Assembly: GCF_030654605.1 (NCBI RefSeq)
Contig: NZ_JAURXB010000023.1
Location: 1-64,000, forward strand
Length of the DNA: 64,000 nt
Direction of reading: 5' to 3'
Source of the DNA: Bradyrhizobium sp.
Lineage (GTDB): Bacteria; Pseudomonadota; Alphaproteobacteria; Rhizobiales; Xanthobacteraceae
Of the stretch, positions 8,768 through 16,249 are shown piece after piece; position 1 is the stretch's first letter; the number at the start of each line of letters is the position of its first letter. Under the pieces are notes generated by a model. It did not search any database. It saw nothing but the letters and a program-made list of their open reading frames with translations, and had not been told where the DNA came from. Position numbers and translations under genes: made by a program.

Positions 8768-9493
8768 TCAGTCGCCGCCTCCTCCGCAGCCGCCACCTCC
8801 TCCGCCGTCACCGCCTCCACCACCTGCATCGCCGCTGCCGCCGTCGCTACTGCCATGTCCGCTGCCATCGCTGCCGCCGTCGCCGAAGCCCGCTGTGCCG
8901 CCGTCGACGGAACCATCCGCGAAATCGCCACCGCAATAGGCTGCGCCGCTGCCGCTTTTCCGCAGCTCTTCGCATTGCGGGTGATAGACGAATCCGCCCG
9001 GAATATTCAGCTTGGAGTCCAGCGCGAACAGCAGCGGCAGGCGGGTCGGGTTGACCGGGTCGATGTTCTCGTACTTGCAACAGTACCACCACACGCGACG
9101 AAGACCCTCATTGCTCTTGCGGTGTTCCGACAGCACCACCGCCGGCGTATGGTGAAGGAAGCCGCCGAAGCCGCGCCGGCAAAATGCATCGTATTCGCGG
9201 GTATAGAGAATGAACTCGTGCCACAGATCGTCGGCGACCTGCGACGGCATCGACACGTAGCGCTTGCCGCTCATCAGATAGGCGATGAAAAACTGGCGCA
9301 GGCCGCGCGACACCAGCGCGCTGTTTTTTCGCTCGAGGCCCGGACGATGTTTCTCGAGCCGCTCCAGCAGCCCGGCCGGCCAGCGATAGGTGCGGATGAA
9401 TTCGGCGCGTCGAAGCTGCAGCCAGCGGGGGACGATCACGAACAGCACGACCGCGCCGATCCCGATCAGGACGATCGCTATCACCGGAGACAT
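8768..9493 (-). CDS. GRDP-like protein with membrane anchor and Gly-rich tail
   Basis: 241 residues. The start giving MSPVIAIVLIG is preferred because upstream sequence runs into the neighbouring gene in another frame. A single membrane helix lies at about 4-22. The middle contains SQVADDLWHEFILYTREYD and FGGFLHHTP, the LWHxF and FLHH signatures of the glycine-rich-domain-protein-like family (DUF1399 type, first known from plants). The last 60 or so residues are almost all Gly, Asp and Ser and end in a Gly/Cys run. The stop lies only 12 bases from the convergent phosphatase stop. Function is unknown. Confidence 0.72.
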   Translation of the reverse strand: MSPVIAIVLIGIGAVVLFVIVPRWLQLRRAEFIRTYRWPAGLLERLEKHRPGLERKNSALVSRGLRQFFIAYLMSGKRYVSMPSQVADDLWHEFILYTREYDAFCRRGFGGFLHHTPAVVLSEHRKSNEGLRRVWWYCCKYENIDPVNPTRLPLLFALDSKLNIPGGFVYHPQCEELRKSGSGAAYCGGDFADGSVDGGTAGFGDGGSDGSGHGSSDGGSGDAGGGGGDGGGGGGCGGGGD

Positions 9494-9512
9494 CGACGCT
9501 GCTCCGGTGCGG

Positions 9513-10070
9513 CTAGAGATTCCGCAAGGTCGCGAACAGCGCCAGGCCGAACAGCGCGATGGCACCGGCGAGGAAACCGAGCACGAAGGTCCAGAAGCCG
9601 CTGCGGCGCTTCTGTTCGACGACGACCGGCTCCGGCGCCGGCGTTGCGACCAGCGCGTGCTCACGCTCGATCATGCGGCGGGCGACGTAGTCGGTGACGG
9701 CGTCGACGATGGCGGCGACGTCATGCGACTCTGAAATCACGATGCGGCCGAAGCGGGTGTCCTGCACGAAGCGGTAGATGCGCTTGTCGCGGCCCATCAG
9801 CACATGGGCGACGACGTCGATCCACAGCCGCGGCGTGTCGCCCTGGCTGATGCCGCGGTCGAACAGGTCGACCTTTTCGGGGATTTGCGCGAACAGGGGC
9901 TCCAGCGCGTCGTTGAGAATTTCCAGCCGCGCCACTTCGGCGTCGCGCAGATCGACCACCACCCCGGTGCGGTCGGCGGCTTCGATCCGCGCCCGCCGCA
10001 GGGCATCGCGCAGACGGACTGGACGCGTGCTGCTGACGGCCTGGCTCCCGATATTCTGCGCGTCTGACAT
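9513..10070 (-). CDS. Conserved hypothetical membrane-anchored protein
   Basis: 185 residues. I recognise no named domain. Residues 1-130 are a soluble, mixed alpha/beta-like stretch (DRTGVVVDLRDAEVARLEIL, then RFVQDTRFGRIVISESHD). One strong membrane helix near residues 157-182 (FWTFVLGFLAGAIALFGLAL) is followed by a three-residue tail, so it is a C-terminally anchored inner-membrane protein with a cytosolic body. The gene lies 19 bases upstream of the GRDP-like gene on the same strand, so the two are likely cotranscribed. No catalytic motif is visible. Confidence 0.7.
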   Translation of the reverse strand: MSDAQNIGSQAVSSTRPVRLRDALRRARIEAADRTGVVVDLRDAEVARLEILNDALEPLFAQIPEKVDLFDRGISQGDTPRLWIDVVAHVLMGRDKRIYRFVQDTRFGRIVISESHDVAAIVDAVTDYVARRMIEREHALVATPAPEPVVVEQKRRSGFWTFVLGFLAGAIALFGLALFATLRNL

Positions 10071-10185
10071 CCGCTTGATCGCCTTTGTCCTGAGGGTCCC
10101 CGAAGCGTTAACCTATCAGTAACCACGTTTTGCGCAAAGGTTCTTTGTTCCCAAGGGGTTAAGCCGCAGGATTCTTTCTTACTTA

Positions 10186-10307
10186 CCTCTCCCGCTTGCG
10201 GGGGAGGTCGCCGCGCGCTTGCGCGGCGGGTGGGGGCTCTCTCAGCGACTGAGTCTGTTGAAGCTCCCCCACCCCGGCCCTCCCCCGCAATCGCGGGAGA
10301 GGGAGAT
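10186..10307. repeat. Dispersed palindromic repeat, family B, copy 1
   Basis: CCTCTCCCGCTTGCGGGGGA on the left pairs with TCCCCCGCAATCGCGGGAGA on the right, with an inner CGCGCGCTTGCGCGGCGGGTGGGGG/CTCCCCCACCCC pairing. A second copy lies at 21182-21330. With the terminator at 10304-10344 it explains most of the 318-base gap between genes; the rest of the gap (10071-10185) shows nothing I can identify. Confidence 0.8.
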
Positions 10308-10344
10308 AAAAGAACGGCCCCATCCGGGGTTACCGAATGGGGCC
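10304..10344 (-). terminator. Rho-independent terminator of the DUF4170 gene
   Basis: On the minus strand GGCCCCAT, a 13-base loop and ATGGGGCC form an 8-bp perfect stem, followed by GTTCTTTTATC. It lies 45 bases past the DUF4170 stop. Confidence 0.75.
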
Positions 10345-10388
10345 GCTCTCGTCCCTGGACGCCTTCTTCTGGTTCTTGGCAGCGGGCC

Positions 10389-10598
10389 TTACGCCGAGAC
10401 GCGGGCGGGCTCTTCCACGATGGAGAAGCGCACGCCGGCCTTGTGCCGGTTCTCTTCCGAGACGGCGCGCCAGGCATCCTCGGCTTCCTGGCGGGTCTTG
10501 AACGGCCCCTGTACCTGGGCCGAGCCTTCCACGAGCTTGTGGAAGTTCATCGAACCGAACTCGCCGCCAATCACCCAGAAATTGCTGCCTTTGGTCAT
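10389..10598 (-). CDS. DUF4170 domain protein
   Basis: 69 residues beginning MTKGSNFWVIGGEFGSMNFH. This is the usual start of DUF4170 proteins, small alphaproteobacterial proteins of fixed length with the FxVxGGxF pattern and a GPFKTRQEAEDAWRA segment. No membrane or signal sequence is present, so it should be cytosolic. It lies 22 bases downstream of isocitrate lyase on the same strand and is followed by a clear terminator, so it is probably the last cistron of the aceA transcript. Biochemical role is unknown; the link to aceA is positional only. Confidence 0.85.
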   Translation of the reverse strand: MTKGSNFWVIGGEFGSMNFHKLVEGSAQVQGPFKTRQEAEDAWRAVSEENRHKAGVRFSIVEEPARVSA

Positions 10599-10619
10599 GA
10601 TCGTCTCCTGTTCTTACCG

Positions 10620-12257
10620 TTAGCCGAACTGGTTCATCGTGTTGTGGGCGCCGCCCGCCTTCAGAGCGGCTTCACCGGCGAAATATTCCTTGTGATCGTC
10701 GCCGATATCGGAGCCGGCCATGTTCTGATGCTTGGCGCAGGCGATACCCTGACGGATCTCCTGACGCTGAACATTCTTCACATAGCCCAGCATGCCCTGC
10801 TCACCGAAATACTCCTTCGCGAGATTGTCGGTCGACAGCGCTGCCGTGTGATAGGTCGGCAACGTGATCAGATGATGGAAGATGCCGGCACGCTTTGCCG
10901 AATCCGCCTGGAAGGTGCGGATGCGCTCGTCGGCCTCACGGCCCAGCGGCGTATCGTCGTATTCCGGCTTCATCAGCTCGGCCCGATTGTACTTGCTGAC
11001 ATCCTTGCCGGCTTCCTTCATCGCGTCGTACACCTGCCAACGGAAGTTGAGCGTCCAGTTGAACGAGGGCGAGTTGTTGTAGGCCAGCTTGGCGTTCGGA
11101 ATGACCTCGCGAATGCGGTCGACCATCGAGGCGATCTGCTCGATATTCGGCTTCTCGGTTTCGATCCACAACAAGTCAGCGCCGTTCTGCAGCGATGTGA
11201 TGCAGTCGAGCACGCAGCGATCCGCACCCGTGCCTTCGCGGAACTGATACAGGTTGCTGGGCAGCCGCTTCGGGCGCAGCAGCTTGCCGCCGCGGCTGAT
11301 GATGACGTCGCCGTTCCCGACCTTCGTGGCATCAACCTCTTCGCAATCCAGGAAGCTGTTGTACTGATCGCCGAGGTCGCCGGGCTTGTGGCTCACGGCG
11401 ATCTGCTGGGTGAGACCGGCGCCGAGCGAGTCGGTGCGGGTCACGACGATGCCGTCTTCGACGCCCAGTTCGAGGAAGGCATGGCGGCAGGCCCGGATCT
11501 TCGCCAGGAACACCTCATGCGGCACGGTCACCTTGCCGTCCTGATGGCCGCACTGCTTTTCGTCGGAGACCTGATTTTCGATCTGCAGCGCGCACGCACC
11601 TGCTTCGATCATCTTCTTGGCGAGCAGATAGGTCGCCTCCGCATTGCCAAAACCGGCGTCGATGTCGGCGATGACGGGCACGACATGGGTCTGGAAGTTG
11701 TCGACCTTTTCGATCAATGCCTTTTCCTTCGCCTGGTCGCCAGCCTTGCGGGCGGCGTCGATGGCGCGGAAGGTATCGTTGAGCTCGCGGGAGTCGGCCT
11801 GACGGAGGAAGGTGTAGAGCTCCTCGATCAGCGCCGGCACCGAGGTCTTCTCGTGCATCGACTGATCCGGCAGCGGTCCGAATTCGGAGCGAAGTGCCGC
11901 GATCATCCAGCCGGACAGATACAGATAGCGGCGATCGGTCGTACCGAAATGCTTCTTGACCGAAATCAGCTTCTGCTGAGCGATGAAGCCATGCCAGCAG
12001 CCGAGCGACTGGGTGTACTTGGTCGGATCGCCGTCATAGGCAGCCATATCGCTGCGCATCAGCGCCGCGGTGTAGCGGGCGATGTCGAGGCCGGTCTTGA
12101 AGCGGTTCTGCAGGCGCATGCGCGCCACGGCCTCGGCGGTGACGCCATTCCAGGTCGGCTGGGTCTTGAGCAGCGCCTCGGCGGCTCCAAGCTCGCTGAG
12201 ATAGGAAGCCGGTCCCTGGACAGCCTGGTCGCTGATCCCACGTGGCTGGTAGTTCAT
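10620..12257 (-). CDS. aceA: Isocitrate lyase
   Basis: Cleaves isocitrate to glyoxylate and succinate, the first step of the glyoxylate shunt used for growth on acetate and fatty acids. 545 residues, the longer lyase class also found in Pseudomonas. The catalytic loop is EKQCGHQDGK, with KQCGH at residues 234-238 in place of the E. coli KKCGH and the active Cys kept. VVPVIADIDAGFGN supplies metal-binding acidic residues. The start MNYQPRG has AAGGA nine bases upstream; the ATG two codons earlier is too close to it. It is divergent from a ScfR/RamB-like regulator, a family known to control this step in actinobacteria, and the shared region carries repeated TGTCA motifs. Confidence 0.96.
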   Translation of the reverse strand: MNYQPRGISDQAVQGPASYLSELGAAEALLKTQPTWNGVTAEAVARMRLQNRFKTGLDIARYTAALMRSDMAAYDGDPTKYTQSLGCWHGFIAQQKLISVKKHFGTTDRRYLYLSGWMIAALRSEFGPLPDQSMHEKTSVPALIEELYTFLRQADSRELNDTFRAIDAARKAGDQAKEKALIEKVDNFQTHVVPVIADIDAGFGNAEATYLLAKKMIEAGACALQIENQVSDEKQCGHQDGKVTVPHEVFLAKIRACRHAFLELGVEDGIVVTRTDSLGAGLTQQIAVSHKPGDLGDQYNSFLDCEEVDATKVGNGDVIISRGGKLLRPKRLPSNLYQFREGTGADRCVLDCITSLQNGADLLWIETEKPNIEQIASMVDRIREVIPNAKLAYNNSPSFNWTLNFRWQVYDAMKEAGKDVSKYNRAELMKPEYDDTPLGREADERIRTFQADSAKRAGIFHHLITLPTYHTAALSTDNLAKEYFGEQGMLGYVKNVQRQEIRQGIACAKHQNMAGSDIGDDHKEYFAGEAALKAGGAHNTMNQFG

Positions 12258-12285
12258 GTGCATGATCCTTTTCGGTGACGACCAC

Positions 12286-12426
12286 TGACATTCGTGACAG
12301 TGCATTGCGAAACGTGCCGAGAGCTAAACGCTAAACTGCTGAATTCGTATAGATAGCTTGTCATTTAATGGTGATGTCATGTAACATCCGTACTTGTCAT
12401 AGATGTCACGTTGTAATGTTTGTCAC
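12286..12426. promoter_or_regulatory. Shared aceA/regulator control region with TGTCA repeats
   Basis: Five heptamers of form WTGTCAY occur on the plus strand, starting at 12358, 12374, 12394, 12403 and 12420. Two TGACA copies (12286 and 12295) read as TGTCA on the minus strand in the aceA leader. Clustering in the only gap between the two divergent genes suggests binding sites for the adjacent regulator. Binding is inference. Confidence 0.5.
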
Positions 12427-12440
12427 AAAAGGCTACCGCC

Positions 12441-13886
12441 ATGGCCAACGATTCCGCAAAAAAGCTGTTCGTCGGCCCCCGGTTCCGGCGAATCCGCCAG
12501 CAATTGGGGCTGTCGCAGACCCAGATGGCCGAGGGGCTGGAGATTTCTCCGAGCTATATCAACCTGATAGAGCGCAACCAGCGGCCGGTGACGGCGCAGC
12601 TGCTGCTCCGGCTGGCGGAAACCTATGACCTCGATTTGCGCGACCTCGCCACCGCCGACGAGGACCGCTTCTTCGCCGAGCTGAACGAGATCTTCTCCGA
12701 TCCCCTGTTCCGCCAGATCGACCTGCCAAAGCAGGAACTGCGCGATCTCGCCGAATTGTGCCCCGGGGTGACGCATTCCCTGCAGCGCCTCTATGCCGCC
12801 TATACCGAGGCCCGCCGCGGCGAGACCATGGTGGCCGCGCAAATGGCCGACCGCGACGAAGGCACCCGCTTTGAGGCCAATCCGATCGAGCGTATCCGCG
12901 ACCTGATCGAGGCCAACCGCAATTATTTCCCCGAGCTGGAACAATCAGCCGAAACCCTGCGCGACGAACTGAACGTGCCCGCGGAAGAACTGTTCGCGGC
13001 GCTGGCGGCGCGCTTGCGTGAAAAACATTCCGTGGTCACCCGCATCATGCCGGTCGACGTCATGCGCGAGACCTTGCGGCGGTTCGACCGGCATCGGCGG
13101 CAACTGCTGATTTCCGAACTGGTGGACAGCCCCGGCCGCGCCTTCCAGCTGGCGTTCCAGATCGGTCTCACCGAAAGCAGCGGCACTTTCGATGCCATCG
13201 TCAACCGCGCCGGCCCGCTCGACGATACGCCGCGACGGCTGTACCGCATCACGCTGGCGAACTATTTCGCCGCTGCCGTGATGATGCCCTATCAGGCGTT
13301 CCATGGCGCGGCGGAAGCCCTGAACTACGACGTCCATGTGCTGGCGCAGCGCTTCAACGCCGGCTTCGAGCAGGTCTGCCATCGCCTCACCACGCTGCAG
13401 CGGCCCAATGCGCGCGGTGTACCGTTCTTCCTGCTGCGCGTCGACAATGCCGGCAACGTGTCAAAGCGGTTCTCCTCCGGTACGTTCCCGTTTTCGAAAT
13501 TCGGCGGCACCTGTCCGCTGTGGAACGTGCATTCGACCTTCGATACGCCGGACCGGCTGCTCAAGCAGGTGATCGAACTGCCCGACGGCACGCGCTACTT
13601 CTCGATCGCGCAGATGGTGCGCCGGCCGGTGGCGCCGCACCCACAGCCGCAGCCACGCTTTGCCATCGGGCTGGGCTGCGAAATCCGCCACGCCGCAAAA
13701 CTGGTCTACGCCACCGGGATGGATCTGGAAAAAGCCGAGGGCACCCCGATCGGCGTCAACTGCCGGCTGTGCGAACGCGAAAACTGCAGCCAGCGCGCCG
13801 AACCGCCGATCACGCGGACACTTATTCTCGACGAGAACACGCGGCGGGTGAGTTCGTTCGCGTTCAGCAATGCGAGGGAGCTGTGA
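12441..13886 (+). CDS. ScfR/RamB-like short-chain fatty acyl transcriptional regulator
   Basis: 481 residues from MANDSAKKLFVGPRFRR, with AAAGG nine bases upstream. Residues about 12-70 form an XRE-type helix-turn-helix (LGLSQTQMAEGLEISPSYINLIE). The middle matches the IrrE/ImmA-like domain of this family but has no HExxH zinc site. The C-terminus is the DUF2083 domain, with GLGCEIRH and the clustered cysteines of NCRLCERENCSQRAEPP. Relatives (RamB, ScfR, PrpC-regulator group) sense acyl-CoA or propionate metabolism and control isocitrate lyase and methylcitrate genes. Its divergent position to aceA makes aceA the obvious target. A fragment resembling its last 19 codons lies at 26284-26340. 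Confidence 0.85.
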   Translation: MANDSAKKLFVGPRFRRIRQQLGLSQTQMAEGLEISPSYINLIERNQRPVTAQLLLRLAETYDLDLRDLATADEDRFFAELNEIFSDPLFRQIDLPKQELRDLAELCPGVTHSLQRLYAAYTEARRGETMVAAQMADRDEGTRFEANPIERIRDLIEANRNYFPELEQSAETLRDELNVPAEELFAALAARLREKHSVVTRIMPVDVMRETLRRFDRHRRQLLISELVDSPGRAFQLAFQIGLTESSGTFDAIVNRAGPLDDTPRRLYRITLANYFAAAVMMPYQAFHGAAEALNYDVHVLAQRFNAGFEQVCHRLTTLQRPNARGVPFFLLRVDNAGNVSKRFSSGTFPFSKFGGTCPLWNVHSTFDTPDRLLKQVIELPDGTRYFSIAQMVRRPVAPHPQPQPRFAIGLGCEIRHAAKLVYATGMDLEKAEGTPIGVNCRLCERENCSQRAEPPITRTLILDENTRRVSSFAFSNAREL

Positions 13887-13910
13887 GCGCGAGCGTTCGA
13901 CCCATACCCT

Positions 13911-14034
13911 CGTCGTCCCTGCGAACGCAGGGACCCATACGCCGTGTCGCCTGCATTTAAATAAGGCTGTTGGACGTTCTTACCGCAATCGCTGATGGCT
14001 GTGGTTATGGGTCCCTGCGTTCGCAGGGACGACG
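13911..14034. repeat. Inverted repeat with perfect 29-base arms, family C
   Basis: The arms at 13911-13939 and 14006-14034 are exact reverse complements, and each contains its own hairpin (GTCCCTGCG/CGCAGGGAC). The 66-base centre shows no gene. It sits between convergent genes, 24 bases after the regulator stop. Confidence 0.85.
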
Positions 14035-14052
14035 TGGAACTTGTCGCCGCGG

Positions 14053-14292
14053 TCAGCTGCCATACTCGATGAATTTCTTGTAGATCCAGCGGCGGCCGTC
14101 GTGGCGGCGCCAGACCTGGCCGGTCAGCAGGCGGCCGGTGATCGATCGGCGGGGAACGATCACGTTCCACAGGTGCCAGACCTCGGCCCATGCCGGTTTC
14201 GGGCTCAGGCCCAGTATTCGAAATCGCTCCCGGCCTTCAGCGAGCATGTTGGAATCCGCCATGCGCCGGATGGAAAATCTCCGGCGCTTCAC
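14053..14292 (-). CDS. Small conserved hypothetical protein
   Basis: 79 residues, basic and tryptophan-rich, with PAWAEVWHLWNVIVPRRSITG and VWRRHDGRRWIYKKF. No signal peptide or membrane helix is seen. I recognise it as a Rhizobiales-type uncharacterised small protein but cannot name a domain. Codon third positions are strongly GC-rich, supporting coding. The first codons (MKRRRFSIRRMAD) contain a second ATG at residue 11, so the start could be later. It stands alone between repeat family C and the next small gene. Confidence 0.6.
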   Translation of the reverse strand: MKRRRFSIRRMADSNMLAEGRERFRILGLSPKPAWAEVWHLWNVIVPRRSITGRLLTGQVWRRHDGRRWIYKKFIEYGS

Positions 14293-14379
14293 ACGATAGC
14301 GCGCGACGATCCCGCCGCAATCGAAGTCGCCGGTTAAGCTAACCTGTCAACCTTACCGGCGGGGATCGCGGTCGCCGCA

Positions 14380-14592
14380 TCAATGGCGATGACGCTTTTT
14401 CGGGGGGTGAACGCGCGCCGGTCGGGTCGAGAGAACCGAGCCCGATTGGTTCGGGACCTGGCCGCGGGACTCCTGCAGGCGTCGTTCATAGCCGGGCGAG
14501 CTCATGATGCTGGCGGCCGCCCCGCGCGCGGACGCCTCGGTTGCGGTGAGCAGGACGAACAGGGCTGCGGTGCATTTCAGGAACTTGTTCAT
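14380..14592 (-). CDS. Small secreted hypothetical protein
   Basis: 70 residues. MNKFLKCTAALFVLLTATEASA is a clear signal peptide with cleavage expected after ASA near residue 22, leaving a 48-residue basic mature peptide ending PPKKRHRH. GGAGG lies six bases upstream of the ATG, so the start is well supported. No domain is recognised. The mature region carries many Arg, His and Ser residues and no Cys. It is probably periplasmic. Confidence 0.6.
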   Translation of the reverse strand: MNKFLKCTAALFVLLTATEASARGAAASIMSSPGYERRLQESRGQVPNQSGSVLSTRPARVHPPKKRHRH

Positions 14593-14723
14593 TCGCCACC
14601 TCCGGAACACTGTGCGATGATCGGGCGCCAGGAAATATCACACATTGTTCCGGTCCGTATTGGCACTCCGGCGTGGCAATCTGCGGGCAGCCCAACAAAG
14701 ACTTTGGTCAGGGAGATAGATTG

Positions 14724-15647
14724 ATGCGGATCGCGGTAGTCGGCGCTGGCGGAGTCGGCGGCGGATTTGGCGCCGCGCTGGCGAAAGCGGGAGCCGATGT
14801 CAGCTTCCTCGCGCGCGGCGCGCATCTGGCCGCCATGAAGAGCGCCGGCCTGAAGGTGCTGGGCCCCCGCGGCGACACCCATCTGGTGCCGACCAGGGCG
14901 ACCGACAATCCCGCCGAGATCGGTCCCGTCGACATCGTGCTGTTCTGCGTCAAGCTGTGGGACGTCGAAAGCGCCGGCGAACGCATCAAGCCGCTGGTCG
15001 GTCCCGGCACCGCCGTGATCCCGCTGCAGAACGGCATCGACGCGCCCGAGCGGCTGATCCCGATTCTGGGCGAGCGCGCCGTGATGGGCGGCGTGGCGCA
15101 GATCTCGGCCTCGATCACCGCGCCCGGCACGATCACCCAGGTCGGCACCTTCATGCGCATGATCTTTGGCGAGCTCAACGGCCAACGCAGCCAGCGCGCC
15201 GGGGATTTTCTGGCGCTGTGCCAGAAGGCCGGTTTCGACGCCACCCTGAGCGATCAGATCCTGACCGAGCTCTGGATGAAGTTCGTGCTGCTCGCCACCA
15301 ACGCCAGCATCACGGCGCTGGCGCGCCAGCCGATCGGCCAGCTGCGCGACGATCCCGACATCCGACCGGTCTTCATCGCCGCCCACCAGGAAGTGATCGA
15401 CGTCGCCCGCGCCAGGGGCGTGGCGCTGCCGGCCGATGCACTCGCCAAAATTCTGGAATTCAACCGCCACGCCCCGCCCACCATGAAGGCCTCGATGGCG
15501 CTCGATCTCGAACGCGGCAACCGGCTGGAATTGCCCTGGCTCGGCGGCAAGGTCGCGGAGCTCGGCCGCCAGCTCGGCGTGGCGACGCCGACGCACAGCG
15601 TGATGTATGCGATGCTGAAGCCGTATGCGATGGGGAAGATGGGGTGA
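14724..15647 (+). CDS. Ketopantoate reductase family oxidoreductase (ApbA/PanE-like)
   Basis: 307 residues from MRIAVVGAGGVGGGFGAAL, with GGGAG a few bases upstream. The N-terminal Rossmann fold carries GxGGVGG for NADPH, CVKLWD supplies the family Lys, and PLQNGID gives the conserved Asn. The C-terminal helical domain contains ELWMKFVLLATNASITAL, a family landmark. Members reduce 2-dehydropantoate to pantoate for coenzyme A synthesis, but many Rhizobiales carry several paralogues with other 2-oxo acid substrates, and there are no pantothenate genes nearby. I therefore call the family and not panE itself. Confidence 0.87.
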   Translation: MRIAVVGAGGVGGGFGAALAKAGADVSFLARGAHLAAMKSAGLKVLGPRGDTHLVPTRATDNPAEIGPVDIVLFCVKLWDVESAGERIKPLVGPGTAVIPLQNGIDAPERLIPILGERAVMGGVAQISASITAPGTITQVGTFMRMIFGELNGQRSQRAGDFLALCQKAGFDATLSDQILTELWMKFVLLATNASITALARQPIGQLRDDPDIRPVFIAAHQEVIDVARARGVALPADALAKILEFNRHAPPTMKASMALDLERGNRLELPWLGGKVAELGRQLGVATPTHSVMYAMLKPYAMGKMG

Positions 15648-15802
15648 GCGTCTCGCCCTGAGGATCACTCACGCGAGTTCGTCGTTGCAGAAGAAGAAAA
15701 TCGCCAAGCCGCCGCCCGGCTAAAAAAAGCCTGCGGTTTGATCCGGCGCAAGGCGGCCGATCCGGTCCGGGATGAGATTTCATCCCAAAGGTGGGCTGAC
15801 CG

Positions 15803-16249
15803 ATGCGGCGAAGGCTGACTTTCATTGCTTGCAGCTTCGCGGCTGCGCTGGTCCTCGCCGCGGGTGTCGCGCTCGCCGCCGAGGCGCCGCAACCGGGCCA
15901 GTGGGAGATCGCCAGCAAGACCGAGCGCAGCGGCGTCGTGAAGACGCGGCCGCTTCGCACCATCTGCATGACACCGGAGAAGGCGCGCGATTTCGGCGCC
16001 AGGCTGCAGCGCGACCTCATCACCGCGACCGGCACCTGCAAAAGCATCGAGCCGCGCAAGACCGATACCGGCATGAGCTGGAGCATCCAGTGCGCGCCCG
16101 AGATGCCGCTGCGGGCGACGGCGTCCTACGCTTTCGACGGCGCGCAACATTACGTCGCGACAGTGAAATCGGAGACGACGTTCGCCGGCAAGACGCTGGC
16201 CTCCACCCTGACCATCGAGGGACGGCGCATCGGGGAGTGCCCGAAGTGA
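15803..16249 (+). CDS. DUF3617 domain secreted protein
   Basis: 148 residues with a signal peptide (MRRRLTFIACSFAAALVLAAGVALA, cleavage after ALA near residue 25). The mature part begins PQPGQWEIASKTE and contains the CMTPEKA, GTCKS and WSIQC segments typical of DUF3617 periplasmic proteins, with paired cysteines likely to form disulfides. The stop overlaps the next start in GTGA, so the cysteine-rich protein downstream is translationally coupled to it. Function of DUF3617 is unknown. Confidence 0.82.
   Translation: MRRRLTFIACSFAAALVLAAGVALAAEAPQPGQWEIASKTERSGVVKTRPLRTICMTPEKARDFGARLQRDLITATGTCKSIEPRKTDTGMSWSIQCAPEMPLRATASYAFDGAQHYVATVKSETTFAGKTLASTLTIEGRRIGECPK

Noticed and set aside
10230..12278. 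Open frame of 682 codons opposite isocitrate lyase
   Set aside because: Runs through a repeat, a terminator and two genes; composition is that of an antisense shadow.
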